Part shown: piece by piece, positions 49,049 to 57,255 of the stretch
Layout of the letters: every line of letters begins with the position of its first letter
Position numbering within the stretch: position 1 is the first letter of the stretch
From: an uncultured Eubacteriales bacterium
Lineage (GTDB): Bacteria > Bacillota > Clostridia > Oscillospirales > Oscillospiraceae
NCBI GenBank assembly: GCA_900544975.1
Contig: UQXI01000014.1
Coordinates: 1 to 62,317, forward strand
Direction of reading: 5' to 3'
Length of the DNA stretch: 62,317 nucleotides
Position numbers and translations under genes: made by a program
Notes under the pieces: generated by a model
Seen by the model: only the letters and a program-made list of their open reading frames with translations
The model's database searches: none
What the model was told of the DNA's origin: nothing

Positions 49049-49381
49049 TCAATGGGTCCCGTGTACGATCCGGATTCCCTTAGACGTCAAATACGCCGCA
49101 GCCTGGGCAATCACGGGGCAGGGGCCGGTGTCTTTTCGGTCGGTACATTTGCCCAGGTGGACCACCTGGGTACCTTCCTCCACCAGGCGGTCCAGCTTCT
49201 CCTGGAAGCCTTCGTCCAGTCCGGCCTCGCAGCCATTGCAACGGGCAAAGGCCGTAAGGGTCACCTCCTGCCCCTCGTAGGCCGCAAAGGAACGGGTCCG
49301 GTCGTTCAGTGTGCTGAGACAGGCGGCGCCGGTGCAACGGCGGTTGGACTTGAGACAGCACAGCATGGCAAGTTTCGTCAT
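49049..49381 (-). CDS. CGGC-domain (putative metal-binding) protein
   Basis: 110 residues with a cysteine set CCLKSNRRCTGAACL, FARCNGC and KCTDRKDTGPCP matching the CGGC domain family, proposed to bind metal. Its start overlaps the stop of the upstream ABC ATPase gene (ATGA), so it is the last gene of the riboswitch-controlled importer operon. That placement suggests a part in metal handling; the family has no proven activity. Confidence 0.82.
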   Translation of the reverse strand: MTKLAMLCCLKSNRRCTGAACLSTLNDRTRSFAAYEGQEVTLTAFARCNGCEAGLDEGFQEKLDRLVEEGTQVVHLGKCTDRKDTGPCPVIAQAAAYLTSKGIRIVHGTH

Positions 49382-50064
49382 GATTTGACTCCTTCCTCCT
49401 CTACGACCCCCTGGTCCACGCGGTACACCCGGTTACAGAGGCTGTCGCACAGGGTTCGATTGTGAGTAATAAAAACATAGGCAGTATCGTGGTCCGCCTG
49501 ATATTCCTGTAGCAAGTGGACCATCTGAGCTTGGGTAATCACATCCAGCATACTGGTGGGCTCGTCCAGCACCAGTATCTCCGGGGACAGTACCAGCACC
49601 CGGGCCAGGGCTGCCCGTTGCAGCTCTCCTCCGCTGAGCTCCGCCGGAAGTCGCTGCATGTGCTCCGGCCGGAGACCAAAGCGGGCAATGTCCCGGTGGA
49701 GAATTTCCGGACTGTAGGGGAGCTTATGAACCCGGTACGGCTCCTCCATGCTGCGGATGAGGGGGAGCATAGGATTGAATGACACCTCCGGGTGCTGAAA
49801 GAGCACCTGGACATTTCGGCGGCAGGCCCCCCGGTAAGGCATACGCACCGGCTCTCCCCGATAGAGAATTTCCCCGGAGGTGGGCCGCAGGAGCCCCGCC
49901 AGCATCAGACCCAGGGTGGACTTCCCGCTGCCGCTATCCCCAAAGAGGCCCACAGTCTCCCCCGGGTTCAGGGTCATGTTGGCCTGGGACACCGCCAGGA
50001 CGCCTCCCGGTCCCTTACCGGGGTTCCGAAAGCGTTTGGTCAGCTGTTTCGTTTCCAGCAGCAT
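49378..50064 (-). CDS. ABC importer ATPase, OppF/NikE type
   Basis: 228 residues. Walker A GDSGSGKSTLGLML, signature ELSGGELQR, Walker B ILVLDEPTSMLD, H-loop VFITHN. It overlaps the preceding ATPase gene by 50 bases. Shorter than typical OppF (about 300) because it lacks the C-terminal oligopeptide/dipeptide extension, as in NikE-like proteins. Confidence 0.88.
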   Translation of the reverse strand: MLLETKQLTKRFRNPGKGPGGVLAVSQANMTLNPGETVGLFGDSGSGKSTLGLMLAGLLRPTSGEILYRGEPVRMPYRGACRRNVQVLFQHPEVSFNPMLPLIRSMEEPYRVHKLPYSPEILHRDIARFGLRPEHMQRLPAELSGGELQRAALARVLVLSPEILVLDEPTSMLDVITQAQMVHLLQEYQADHDTAYVFITHNRTLCDSLCNRVYRVDQGVVEEEGVKS

Positions 50065-50971
50065 AGCGCCAGCACCTCACTTTCCGGTCATTGACAGTCA
50101 CAAGCGGCGGCATGGCCTCGCACTGTGCCCTCGCATAGGGGCACCTGGCCCGGAACCGGCAGCCACTGCCGGAGGCCGTCTCCGGAGCGAAGCCTTCCCG
50201 AACATGCATCCCGTTTTCCGGCATGGCCTGCACCATGGCCTGGGTATAGGGGTGCAGGGGCTGGCCCAGCACCTGGTCGGCGCTGCCATACTCCACCTGC
50301 TGGGCCGCATACATGACGCAGACTTTCCGGCACACCGACGCAGCAAACTGCAGATCGTGGGTCACGCACAGCAGCGCCTCAGTCTCCAGCCGATTCAGGG
50401 TGTCCGCCACCAGCGTCACCCGCTTCTGATCCAGCCCCTTGGTGGGCTCATCCGCAAAGATGATCCGGGCTCCGGCAGAGATCCCCATGGCCACCATGGC
50501 CCGCTGCCGCATGCCGCCGCTGAAGGTATGGGGGTACCCCCTGGCCAACTGCTCCTCCCGTCCCAGCTGGAACCGCTTCAGCAGTGGAATGCTGGCCAGA
50601 AAGGCCTCTTTTTTGGAGTATCCCCGGTGCTCCATCAGAGGTTCTCCCACCTGGAAGCCCACGCTGTACAGGGGATTCAAACTGGCCCCACCTCCCTGGG
50701 GTACATAGGAGATGACGCCGCCCCGGATTTCCCGGAGCCGCTTTTGCCCCGCCGCGAACAGGTCCTCCCCATCCAGCCGGGCGCTGCCAGAGACCAGGGC
50801 ACTTTTGGGCAGCAGCCGCAAAACCGCCAGCAGCAGCACACTCTTCCCACTGCCGGTCTCTCCCACAATGGCCAGGCGGCCGCCGTCTTCCAGGGTGAAG
50901 CTCACATCCTCCACCGCCTGGACCCCGTGTCCCGCGGCAAACCGCACGGAAATATGTTCCAGCTCCAGCAT
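50015..50971 (-). CDS. ABC importer ATPase, OppD/NikD type
   Basis: 318 residues. Walker A GETGSGKSVLLLAV, signature TFSGGMRQR, Walker B IIFADEPTKGLD, H-loop CVTHD. The C-terminal cysteine-rich extension (CRFRARCPYARAQCEAMPP) is the oligopeptide-transporter motif. ATG 50971 follows AGGAGG; a longer reading runs into the permease gene. Confidence 0.9.
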   Translation of the reverse strand: MLELEHISVRFAAGHGVQAVEDVSFTLEDGGRLAIVGETGSGKSVLLLAVLRLLPKSALVSGSARLDGEDLFAAGQKRLREIRGGVISYVPQGGGASLNPLYSVGFQVGEPLMEHRGYSKKEAFLASIPLLKRFQLGREEQLARGYPHTFSGGMRQRAMVAMGISAGARIIFADEPTKGLDQKRVTLVADTLNRLETEALLCVTHDLQFAASVCRKVCVMYAAQQVEYGSADQVLGQPLHPYTQAMVQAMPENGMHVREGFAPETASGSGCRFRARCPYARAQCEAMPPLVTVNDRKVRCWRYAAGNETADQTLSEPR

Positions 50972-50973
50972 GG

Positions 50974-51780
50974 CTACCTCCTGTTCCGCAGCCCATAGTA
51001 GCCCAGGAGCATACAGCCCAGGACCGCCAGGGAGGTGCATAAAATGGGGGGCAAATACCACCAGGTATACCCCCGGATGACGCCGTTCTGATAAAAGGCA
51101 TAGTGGAGAATGCTGCCCCAGCTCTTCTCCCCATAGTCCCCCAGGCCCAGGAAGCTGAGGCCCGCCTCAGACATCATGGCCGAGGACACGGCCAGGGCGG
51201 CCCGGGTGAGGATGATGTCCTTCAGATTGGGGATCAGGTGCTTAACCAGTATGACCCCATCCCGGACGCCCAGGGCTTTCTCAATTTTCACAAACGGCAG
51301 CTGGCTCAGCTGGGCTACCCTGGCCCGCAAAATGCGGGTGGTTCCGGTCCAGGCCGTGAGGCTGATGGCAATGATCACACTGAGCTTCCCCGGATTCAGG
51401 TACGCCACCAAAAGCACCGTCAGGGCCAGGTTGGGCAAGGCCATAGTAATATTGGTGAGTGCCGTCACCACCCGGTCCACCCAGCTGCCGTAATACCCGG
51501 CCAGGAGCGCCAACCCCGTAGCCAAGACTGTGACAATCACGGCGGTGAAGCAGCCAATGAGCATGGAGACCCGGGTTCCATAAATCAGCTCACTGAAAAT
51601 GTCCTGTCCCACATCGTTGGTCCCCAGCAGATGCTCGGCGCAGGGCTTGAGATAGGGGATCCCCATCTCATGAGGATCATAAGGCGCCAGCAGTGGGGCT
51701 AAGAGCGCCACCAGCACAAAAAATAGCACAATGCCGCTGCCTGCCAGAAGGGGCCAATTTCGTTTCCTGTGTTTAGGCAT
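50974..51780 (-). CDS. ABC importer permease, DppC/NikC type
   Basis: 268 residues with about six membrane segments and the coupling motif (VGVRDGVILVKHLIPN-type loop, EKALGVRDG). LLGTNDVGQDIFSELIYGTRVS is the family N-terminal motif. ATG 51780 has AGGAGGG upstream and overlaps the end of the other permease gene by 8 bases. Confidence 0.9.
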   Translation of the reverse strand: MPKHRKRNWPLLAGSGIVLFFVLVALLAPLLAPYDPHEMGIPYLKPCAEHLLGTNDVGQDIFSELIYGTRVSMLIGCFTAVIVTVLATGLALLAGYYGSWVDRVVTALTNITMALPNLALTVLLVAYLNPGKLSVIIAISLTAWTGTTRILRARVAQLSQLPFVKIEKALGVRDGVILVKHLIPNLKDIILTRAALAVSSAMMSEAGLSFLGLGDYGEKSWGSILHYAFYQNGVIRGYTWWYLPPILCTSLAVLGCMLLGYYGLRNRR

Positions 51781-52762
51781 GGGCCGCACCCTCCTTGATT
51801 CTGGGGTCAATGGCCGCAACCAGCGCATCTCCCAGCCAGTTGCCCAGCACCACGCAGGTGGCGGAGATGATGAAGCAGGCCTGGGCCGTGGGGAAATCCC
51901 GGCTGCTTACCGCGTTGTAAAACAGCTGACCCATCCCTTTCCAGCCAAAGATCACCTCCAGCATCATAGATCCGGACAGGAGACTTCCCACCTGGATGCA
52001 CAGAGACGTGACATAGGGCAGCATGGCATTTTTCAGCACATGGCGGAAGAGAATTCTCCGCTCCGGCAGGCCCTTGGAGCGGGCCGTGACGGTGTAATCC
52101 TCATCCTTGATTTGGGAGACGTTGCTCTTCATCAGCAGGAAATTGCTGGAGGTCCGAAAGAGCACCAGAATGATGACCGGCAACGCCGCATGCCAGACAA
52201 TGTCCCAAAACCGGGCCATGCCGACCAATCCCCCCGAGGTCATACCGTTTAAGGGGAACAGCTTCAACCGGAAGGCAAACACCACCAGAAACACAACCCC
52301 CACGCAGTTGGTCGGCACCGTATTCAGAAACAGAAACACCGGCGTGGTGATCCGGTCAAACAGGCTCCCCGGTTTCCAGCCCGCCAATACTCCCAAAACG
52401 CCCCCCAGCAGACACCCCAGCAACAGGGTGGGCACCGTGAGAATCAGGGTCCATTTACAGCTGTCCAAAATGTTTTGCAGCACCGGCTGATTGTTGGAAT
52501 AGGCCGTGCCGAAGTCCAGATGGAGGATGCTGCTGAGGTAGTTGCCGTATTGCTGGCCCAGGGTACCGGACATGGCGTACTTTTCCGCCAGCCGCTCCAG
52601 CTCCTGGGGATTGAACTCCTTCATATAGTAGTAGTTCTCCTCCCCCACCATATGGATGAGCGGATCGCCCGGCATGAAGCGCACCATGAGGAAGCTGAGG
52701 CTAATGATCACAAAAATGGTCAGAAGGGCAATGAGCGCCCGCTTACACAGATGTCCTGCCAT
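51773..52762 (-). CDS. ABC importer permease, DppB/NikB type
   Basis: 329 residues with six membrane segments; starts MAGHLCKRALIALLTIFVI and contains FMPGDPL and the coupling loop ARSKGLPERRILFRHVLKNAMLP. ATG 52762 has GGAGG 6 bases upstream. Partner of the following permease. Confidence 0.9.
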   Translation of the reverse strand: MAGHLCKRALIALLTIFVIISLSFLMVRFMPGDPLIHMVGEENYYYMKEFNPQELERLAEKYAMSGTLGQQYGNYLSSILHLDFGTAYSNNQPVLQNILDSCKWTLILTVPTLLLGCLLGGVLGVLAGWKPGSLFDRITTPVFLFLNTVPTNCVGVVFLVVFAFRLKLFPLNGMTSGGLVGMARFWDIVWHAALPVIILVLFRTSSNFLLMKSNVSQIKDEDYTVTARSKGLPERRILFRHVLKNAMLPYVTSLCIQVGSLLSGSMMLEVIFGWKGMGQLFYNAVSSRDFPTAQACFIISATCVVLGNWLGDALVAAIDPRIKEGAAHA

Positions 52763-52825
52763 GGATTTCCTCCACCTTCCCGGTCCGTCCCAGAAGCGCA
52801 TACCTTCTGGGACGGACCCGGGAAA

Positions 52826-54553
52826 TTATTTTGCGGTTACGTGGTACCAGGTCTCGGTATTAATGACGCCCCAACTGTTCCAGTTGGAGAAGCCCTCGTA
52901 CCGATCGGTACGGTAGGGGAAGAAGGCCCGCTCCCAGCACAGGGCAAAAGCAAACAGATCCTCAGAAGCCATTTTCTGCAGATTCCCCACATGCTCCAGA
53001 TACTCCGCCTCAGAAGCGGCATAGGTAATGCCCCAGGTCTCTTCCGTCAGCTTCGGGTCGTGGTTGGTGCCCCAGATCCAGGTGGAACCGGCGGTATTCT
53101 CCGTATCATCCGGCAACACGTCGGCCACAAAGTAGCGGAACGCCGTGCGGTACTGTGCCACACCGGAGGTGGTATAGCCGATGTTCATGTCATAGTTGCC
53201 ATCCACCATATTGGCCTCCCAAATCTCGTTGCTCTGGAGGCTCTCGGTGTCGATGTAAGCGCTGATGCCCACGTTTTTCAGGCTGGCAATGATCACGTCC
53301 GCAATGCGGTTCAGCAGCTCCTGCTTCTTGGAGGTAAATTGCGGCGTCACCTTCACAGAGAGCTCGCTGCCGTCCGGCTTTTCCCGCAGGCCGTCTCCAT
53401 TGACGTCCAGATACCCCGCATCATCCAGAATCTGGTTGGCCTCGTCCACATCCTGATAGAAGGTCCAGAGACTGCCATCAAAGCCCTTGCAGGCGGGGGT
53501 GATGACGCCGCTGCCGGGGATCTGACCATAGGGCCCGTTGATGACATTACACAGCAGGTCCCAGTCCAGGCACTTGATGAGCGCCTCCCGGGCCGCTTTG
53601 TCCACAAACACCCGGCCCTCCTCCATGCCAAAGCAGACCTGATAATTGCCGGTATATGCGCTCTCACCCAGGTCGACATTGCTGTCACCAGAAACCAGAT
53701 CCAGCAGGGTGTAGCTTACAGGGTTGGCATAGTCGAAGATGGCGTCGATTTCTCCGCTCATCAGCGCCATGAGGAGGGCGTCCTGACTGCTATAGGTACG
53801 CACGGTAATGGCGTCCACCGTCAGCTCGCCCAGATAGCTGTTCTGGGGTACCGCCTCAAAATAGGAGGTCCCGGCGTCCAGATCATAGCTGCTCAGCTTG
53901 TAGGGGCCGCAGCCAATGGCGGCGTCCTCACCAGCGTAGTCCTTGGGCTCGTCCACCTTCTCCCAGATGTGCTTGGGTAGCACACTCTGGCTGGTAGCAC
54001 CGTTGGCCATGTAGGAGTAAGCATCGGCCTTGGAGAACTTCAGCGTCATGGAGTTCTCACCCGTCACCTCAATGTGCTCCAGGCTTTTGATATAGCTGTT
54101 TTTCGACACATCCCGATAGTATTCGAAGGAAAACTGCACATCCTCCGCCGTCACCGGCTGGCCGTCATGCCACACCTTGTCCAGGGGGAAGGTGATGGCA
54201 AGCTCCGTGCCGTCCTCGGAGATCTCGTAGCTGGTGAGGAAGTACGGCTTGATTTCATTGTCCCCGTTGGTATAGGCAAAGTAGGCGTTGGCGACGTTGT
54301 TGTAGTTCATTCGGCCAAAGGCGCCGCTCTGGGACACCAGGTTGAAGGTGTCGTTGCTGCCGGTGATGCCCACCACCAGGTTTTTCATATGTGTTCGCTC
54401 TGAAGTGGGAGCCGTCTCGCCGCCAGCGGTTTCACTGGGAGCCTGACTCTCAGACGGGGTGGTTGCCTCGCCGGCATTCGGACCGCAGCCAGCCAAAAGA
54501 GCCATGGTCAGCAGTGCAGCCAAAAGCAGCGCGAGAAGTTTTTTACAGTTCAT
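52826..54553 (-). CDS. Family 5 solute-binding lipoprotein
   Basis: 575 residues. A lipoprotein signal (KKLLALLLAALLTMALLAGC, Cys-anchored), a Ser/Thr/Glu linker and an SBP_bac_5 domain as in peptide, nickel and haem binding proteins (ITFPLDKVWHDGQPVTAEDVQFSFEYY). It delivers the ligand to the permeases encoded just downstream. The cobalamin riboswitch upstream suggests cobalt, nickel or a corrinoid-related ligand rather than peptide. ATG 54553 follows AAGGAAG. Confidence 0.9.
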   Translation of the reverse strand: MNCKKLLALLLAALLTMALLAGCGPNAGEATTPSESQAPSETAGGETAPTSERTHMKNLVVGITGSNDTFNLVSQSGAFGRMNYNNVANAYFAYTNGDNEIKPYFLTSYEISEDGTELAITFPLDKVWHDGQPVTAEDVQFSFEYYRDVSKNSYIKSLEHIEVTGENSMTLKFSKADAYSYMANGATSQSVLPKHIWEKVDEPKDYAGEDAAIGCGPYKLSSYDLDAGTSYFEAVPQNSYLGELTVDAITVRTYSSQDALLMALMSGEIDAIFDYANPVSYTLLDLVSGDSNVDLGESAYTGNYQVCFGMEEGRVFVDKAAREALIKCLDWDLLCNVINGPYGQIPGSGVITPACKGFDGSLWTFYQDVDEANQILDDAGYLDVNGDGLREKPDGSELSVKVTPQFTSKKQELLNRIADVIIASLKNVGISAYIDTESLQSNEIWEANMVDGNYDMNIGYTTSGVAQYRTAFRYFVADVLPDDTENTAGSTWIWGTNHDPKLTEETWGITYAASEAEYLEHVGNLQKMASEDLFAFALCWERAFFPYRTDRYEGFSNWNSWGVINTETWYHVTAK

Positions 54554-54605
54554 AGGGGATCGCTTCCTTTCACATGTTTTTGGAACGGCCAAAGCCGAGA
54601 CCAAA

Positions 54606-54634
54606 CAAAAAAGAGGACTGCTTCCACAGTCCCC
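54606..54634 (-). terminator. Riboswitch-controlled terminator
   Basis: On the minus strand GGGGACTG-TGGAAG-CAGTCCTC is followed by TTTTTTG. It sits between the cobalamin riboswitch and the binding-protein gene, so ligand binding would stop transcription here. Confidence 0.85.
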
Positions 54635-54719
54635 AAAAACGACCCACTGCCCCTATGAAAAGGGCACAAAAAGTGGCCAATTTCTATCGCTCGTAGAAAC
54701 TGTGCAAACATTTCCGGTC

Positions 54720-54875
54720 ATGAGCAGGTCTTCTGACTTTGGTTCTTCGCCCGGCGCGTCTTCTCACATCCAAAAGATGCAATGACATTTTGCGCAGGGC
54801 TCCCCATTACAGCGACGGGATCGTACCGGACTTGCACCGGTTTCCCTATGAATCCTCGCGGAACTCACGACACAT
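54720..54875 (-). promoter_or_regulatory. Cobalamin (AdoCbl-type) riboswitch
   Basis: On the minus strand the core reads GGGAAACCGGTGCAAGTCC, then CCCGTCGCTGTAA (the usual conserved CCGCCACTG-like segment) and ends AAGTCAGAAGACCTGCTC, the classic end of the B12 element. It lies about 170 bases before the solute-binding gene, with a terminator between. Expression of the importer operon should fall when cobalamin is abundant. Confidence 0.95.
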
Positions 54876-54988
54876 ATGCAGTTGCCTTAAGGATAGCACA
54901 TTGCCGCAGAAAAAGCAATGCCTTTTCCAGAATTTTGTCAAATTGCCCCGGAATCCGTCGTCTGCTGGCAGGCGGCCTCAGAGGGCAT

Positions 54989-55026
54989 AAAAAACACTGC
55001 CGCAGAAACTGGATTCTGCGGCAGTG
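54989..55026 (-). terminator. Terminator of rpoD
   Basis: A perfect 13-bp stem CACTGCCGCAGAA/TTCTGCGGCAGTG followed on the minus strand by TTTTTTATG, directly after the rpoD stop codon. Confidence 0.93.
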
Positions 55027-55030
55027 TGTG

Positions 55031-56188
55031 TCAACAGTAGAAATCCTTGATTTTTTTTGCCCGGCTGGGGTGGCGCAGCTTGCGAATGGCCTTGTTTTCA
55101 ATCTGACGGATCCGCTCCCGAGTGACGCCGAAGATCTGGCCCACCTCTTCCAGGGTATGGGTCCGTCCGTCGTACATGCCAAAGCGCATCCGCAGCACAT
55201 CTGCTTCCCGGTCCGTGAGAGTCCCCAGAATCTCTGACAGCGCCTCTGCCAACAGGGCGTTGGAGGTGGCGTCTGCCGGTCCCGGGGTGTTGTCATCCTC
55301 CACGAAGGAGCCGATGGTGGTGTCCTCCTCGTCTCCCACGGGGGTATCCAAGCTCAGGGTGTCTGCCGCTGTGCGGTTGGCCTCGATGATTTTTTCCACC
55401 GGCAGGTTCAGCTCTTTGGCGATCTCCTCCATGGTGGGCTCCCGGCCCAGCTCCTGGACCAGCTTCCGGTTGCAGCGGGTCGCCTTATTGATCACTTCCA
55501 CCATATGCACCGGCACCCGGATGGTCCGGGCCTGATCGGCAATGGCGCGGGTAATGGCTTGCCGGATCCACCAGGTGGCATATGTAGAGAATTTGTTTCC
55601 CTTTGTCCAGTCAAACTTGTCCACCGCCCGAATCAAGCCGGTGTTGCCCTCCTGAATCAGGTCCAGGATGTGCAGGCCGCGGCCCGAATATTTCTTGGCA
55701 ATGGAAACCACCAGGCGGAGATTGGCCTCGGTCAGCTTGTCCTTGGCGGCCTTGTCCCCAGAGGCGACCCGTTTCGCCAGATCCACCTCTTCGTCGGCAG
55801 ACAACAGCTTCACCTGGCCGATCTCCTTCAGGTACATCCGCACCGGGTCATCCAGGTTGTACTCGGCGGCCAAGTCCACCGGGTCCACCAATTCCTCTTC
55901 CTCTACCTCACCCAGGTTGATCTCTCCACCCAAGTCATCTCCCACTGGAGGGAGTGTATCATCCAGATCCAAATCCAACTCCAAATCTGCACCCACAACC
56001 TGGATGCCCAACGTATCAAATTTTTCGTAAATTTCTTCAATCTTTTCCGGAGAGATATCCAGCTTTTCCAATTCTGCGTTCAACTCTGAGGCCCGGAGCA
56101 TGCCCTCTTTGCGGCCCTTGGCAATCAGAGACTGTAACACGGCGTAGGACTCGTCGCCGGCCTTTGCGGGCTTTTTTCCGTTGCTCAT
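55031..56188 (-). CDS. rpoD: Principal RNA polymerase sigma factor
   Basis: 385 residues, the short Firmicute form. Region 1.1 at the start, an acidic segment (DLDLDDTLPPVGDD), region 1.2 (DPVRMYLKEIG), region 2 (FDWTKGNKFSTYATWWIRQAITRAIADQ), region 3 and region 4 (LEEVGQIFGVTRERIRQIENKAIRKL). It would recognise the TTGACA/TATAAT promoters seen throughout the window. ATG 56188 is preferred to an upstream GTG. The usual neighbour dnaG is absent. Confidence 0.97.
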   Translation of the reverse strand: MSNGKKPAKAGDESYAVLQSLIAKGRKEGMLRASELNAELEKLDISPEKIEEIYEKFDTLGIQVVGADLELDLDLDDTLPPVGDDLGGEINLGEVEEEELVDPVDLAAEYNLDDPVRMYLKEIGQVKLLSADEEVDLAKRVASGDKAAKDKLTEANLRLVVSIAKKYSGRGLHILDLIQEGNTGLIRAVDKFDWTKGNKFSTYATWWIRQAITRAIADQARTIRVPVHMVEVINKATRCNRKLVQELGREPTMEEIAKELNLPVEKIIEANRTAADTLSLDTPVGDEEDTTIGSFVEDDNTPGPADATSNALLAEALSEILGTLTDREADVLRMRFGMYDGRTHTLEEVGQIFGVTRERIRQIENKAIRKLRHPSRAKKIKDFYC

Positions 56189-56346
56189 AAAACGCACTTC
56201 CTCCACACTGGATGCAATTTTGGCGGTCCCACACCGCCATCTTGACTATATCCCGATTTTCTCAAAATGACAAGGGCAAAATCCTGGAAATTTACCCATT
56301 TCTCCCGGTAATTTTCCCCTGCCAGCCAGCCGGCGCCGGGAAAGCG

Positions 56347-57057
56347 TCAGTCTTCGCCGGTTTCCTCAGCAGAGTTTTCCCGGTCTTCTGACTTCTCATA
56401 CGCAGGTTCTGTCGCCTCTATGGGATGAAGCGTCACCTCGCACCGGTGAATGGGCGTGCCCTGGGCATAGAACTTCTCTTCATAGTCGGTCATAATGCCC
56501 ACCGGTCCGTTTTCATGCAAATTCCAGGTCACTCCCTGAAGCGGGAAGTCCAGGGCCTGGAACTCCTCCAGGGAAAATTGAAACAGAGGCGCATTGTCCG
56601 TTTTGAAGTGAATTTGTCCCCCAGGCGTCAGGACCCGGCTGTACTTCTCCAGGAAGCCCCGATGGGTCAGGCGTCGCTTTGCATTCTTTTTCCTGGGCCA
56701 GGGATCGCAGAAGTTGATGAACATGCCGTCCAGCTCACCGGGGGCAAAGCATTCTTCAATGCGGGCCACATCGATGTCCACAAAGAACACATTCCGCAGC
56801 CCCAGCTCCCGCGCCTTCTCCATCGCCACCACCATGGCGTCCGGCACCCGCTCCATGGCAATGAGGAGCATATCCGGATTGGCCGCAGCTGTCTCCACCG
56901 TAAACCGGCCTTTCCCGCAGCCAACTTCAACCCACAGAGAGCGGCACGCCGGCGCCAAATCCCGCCAGCGGCCCGGCATAGCCTCCGGCTCCCGGACCCA
57001 CCAGTCTACACACCGCTCCATCCGCGGCGCCAAATTCGGCTTTTTCCTCATTCGCAT
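56347..57057 (-). CDS. trmB: tRNA (guanine-46-N7)-methyltransferase
   Basis: 236 residues. SAM-binding motif LWVEVGCGKGRFTVETA, then FVDIDVARIEECF, NFCDPWPRKKNAKRRLTHRGFL and the C-terminal TDYEEKFYAQGTPIHR, all diagnostic for TrmB. Modifies G46 in the tRNA variable loop. I chose ATG 57057 (GGGAGG upstream); an extended reading would add about 45 unrelated residues. Confidence 0.96.
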   Translation of the reverse strand: MRMRKKPNLAPRMERCVDWWVREPEAMPGRWRDLAPACRSLWVEVGCGKGRFTVETAAANPDMLLIAMERVPDAMVVAMEKARELGLRNVFFVDIDVARIEECFAPGELDGMFINFCDPWPRKKNAKRRLTHRGFLEKYSRVLTPGGQIHFKTDNAPLFQFSLEEFQALDFPLQGVTWNLHENGPVGIMTDYEEKFYAQGTPIHRCEVTLHPIEATEPAYEKSEDRENSAEETGED

Positions 57058-57162
57058 GACAAGTTCCTCCCGCAGGCCAAAATAAAGCAATTTATTATAG
57101 CAAAAAACCTGCCGGGAGTCAAAAGAAATTTTAAAAAACCCTTTCTTTCCCCCGTCCACCTC

Positions 57163-57213
57163 AAAAACCCCGGGCAAATTCATCCCGGCCATCGGGATCT
57201 GAATTTGCCCGGG
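57163..57213 (-). terminator. Terminator of the mrnC-rqcH genes
   Basis: A 13-bp outer stem CCCGGGCAAATTC/GAATTTGCCCGGG with an inner ATCCCG/CGGGAT stem is followed on the minus strand by GTTTTTGAGG. Confidence 0.85.
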
Positions 57214-57255
57214 TCGTTGCGAAGCAATGGCTGATTCTCATTCACCTGCCGCCAC

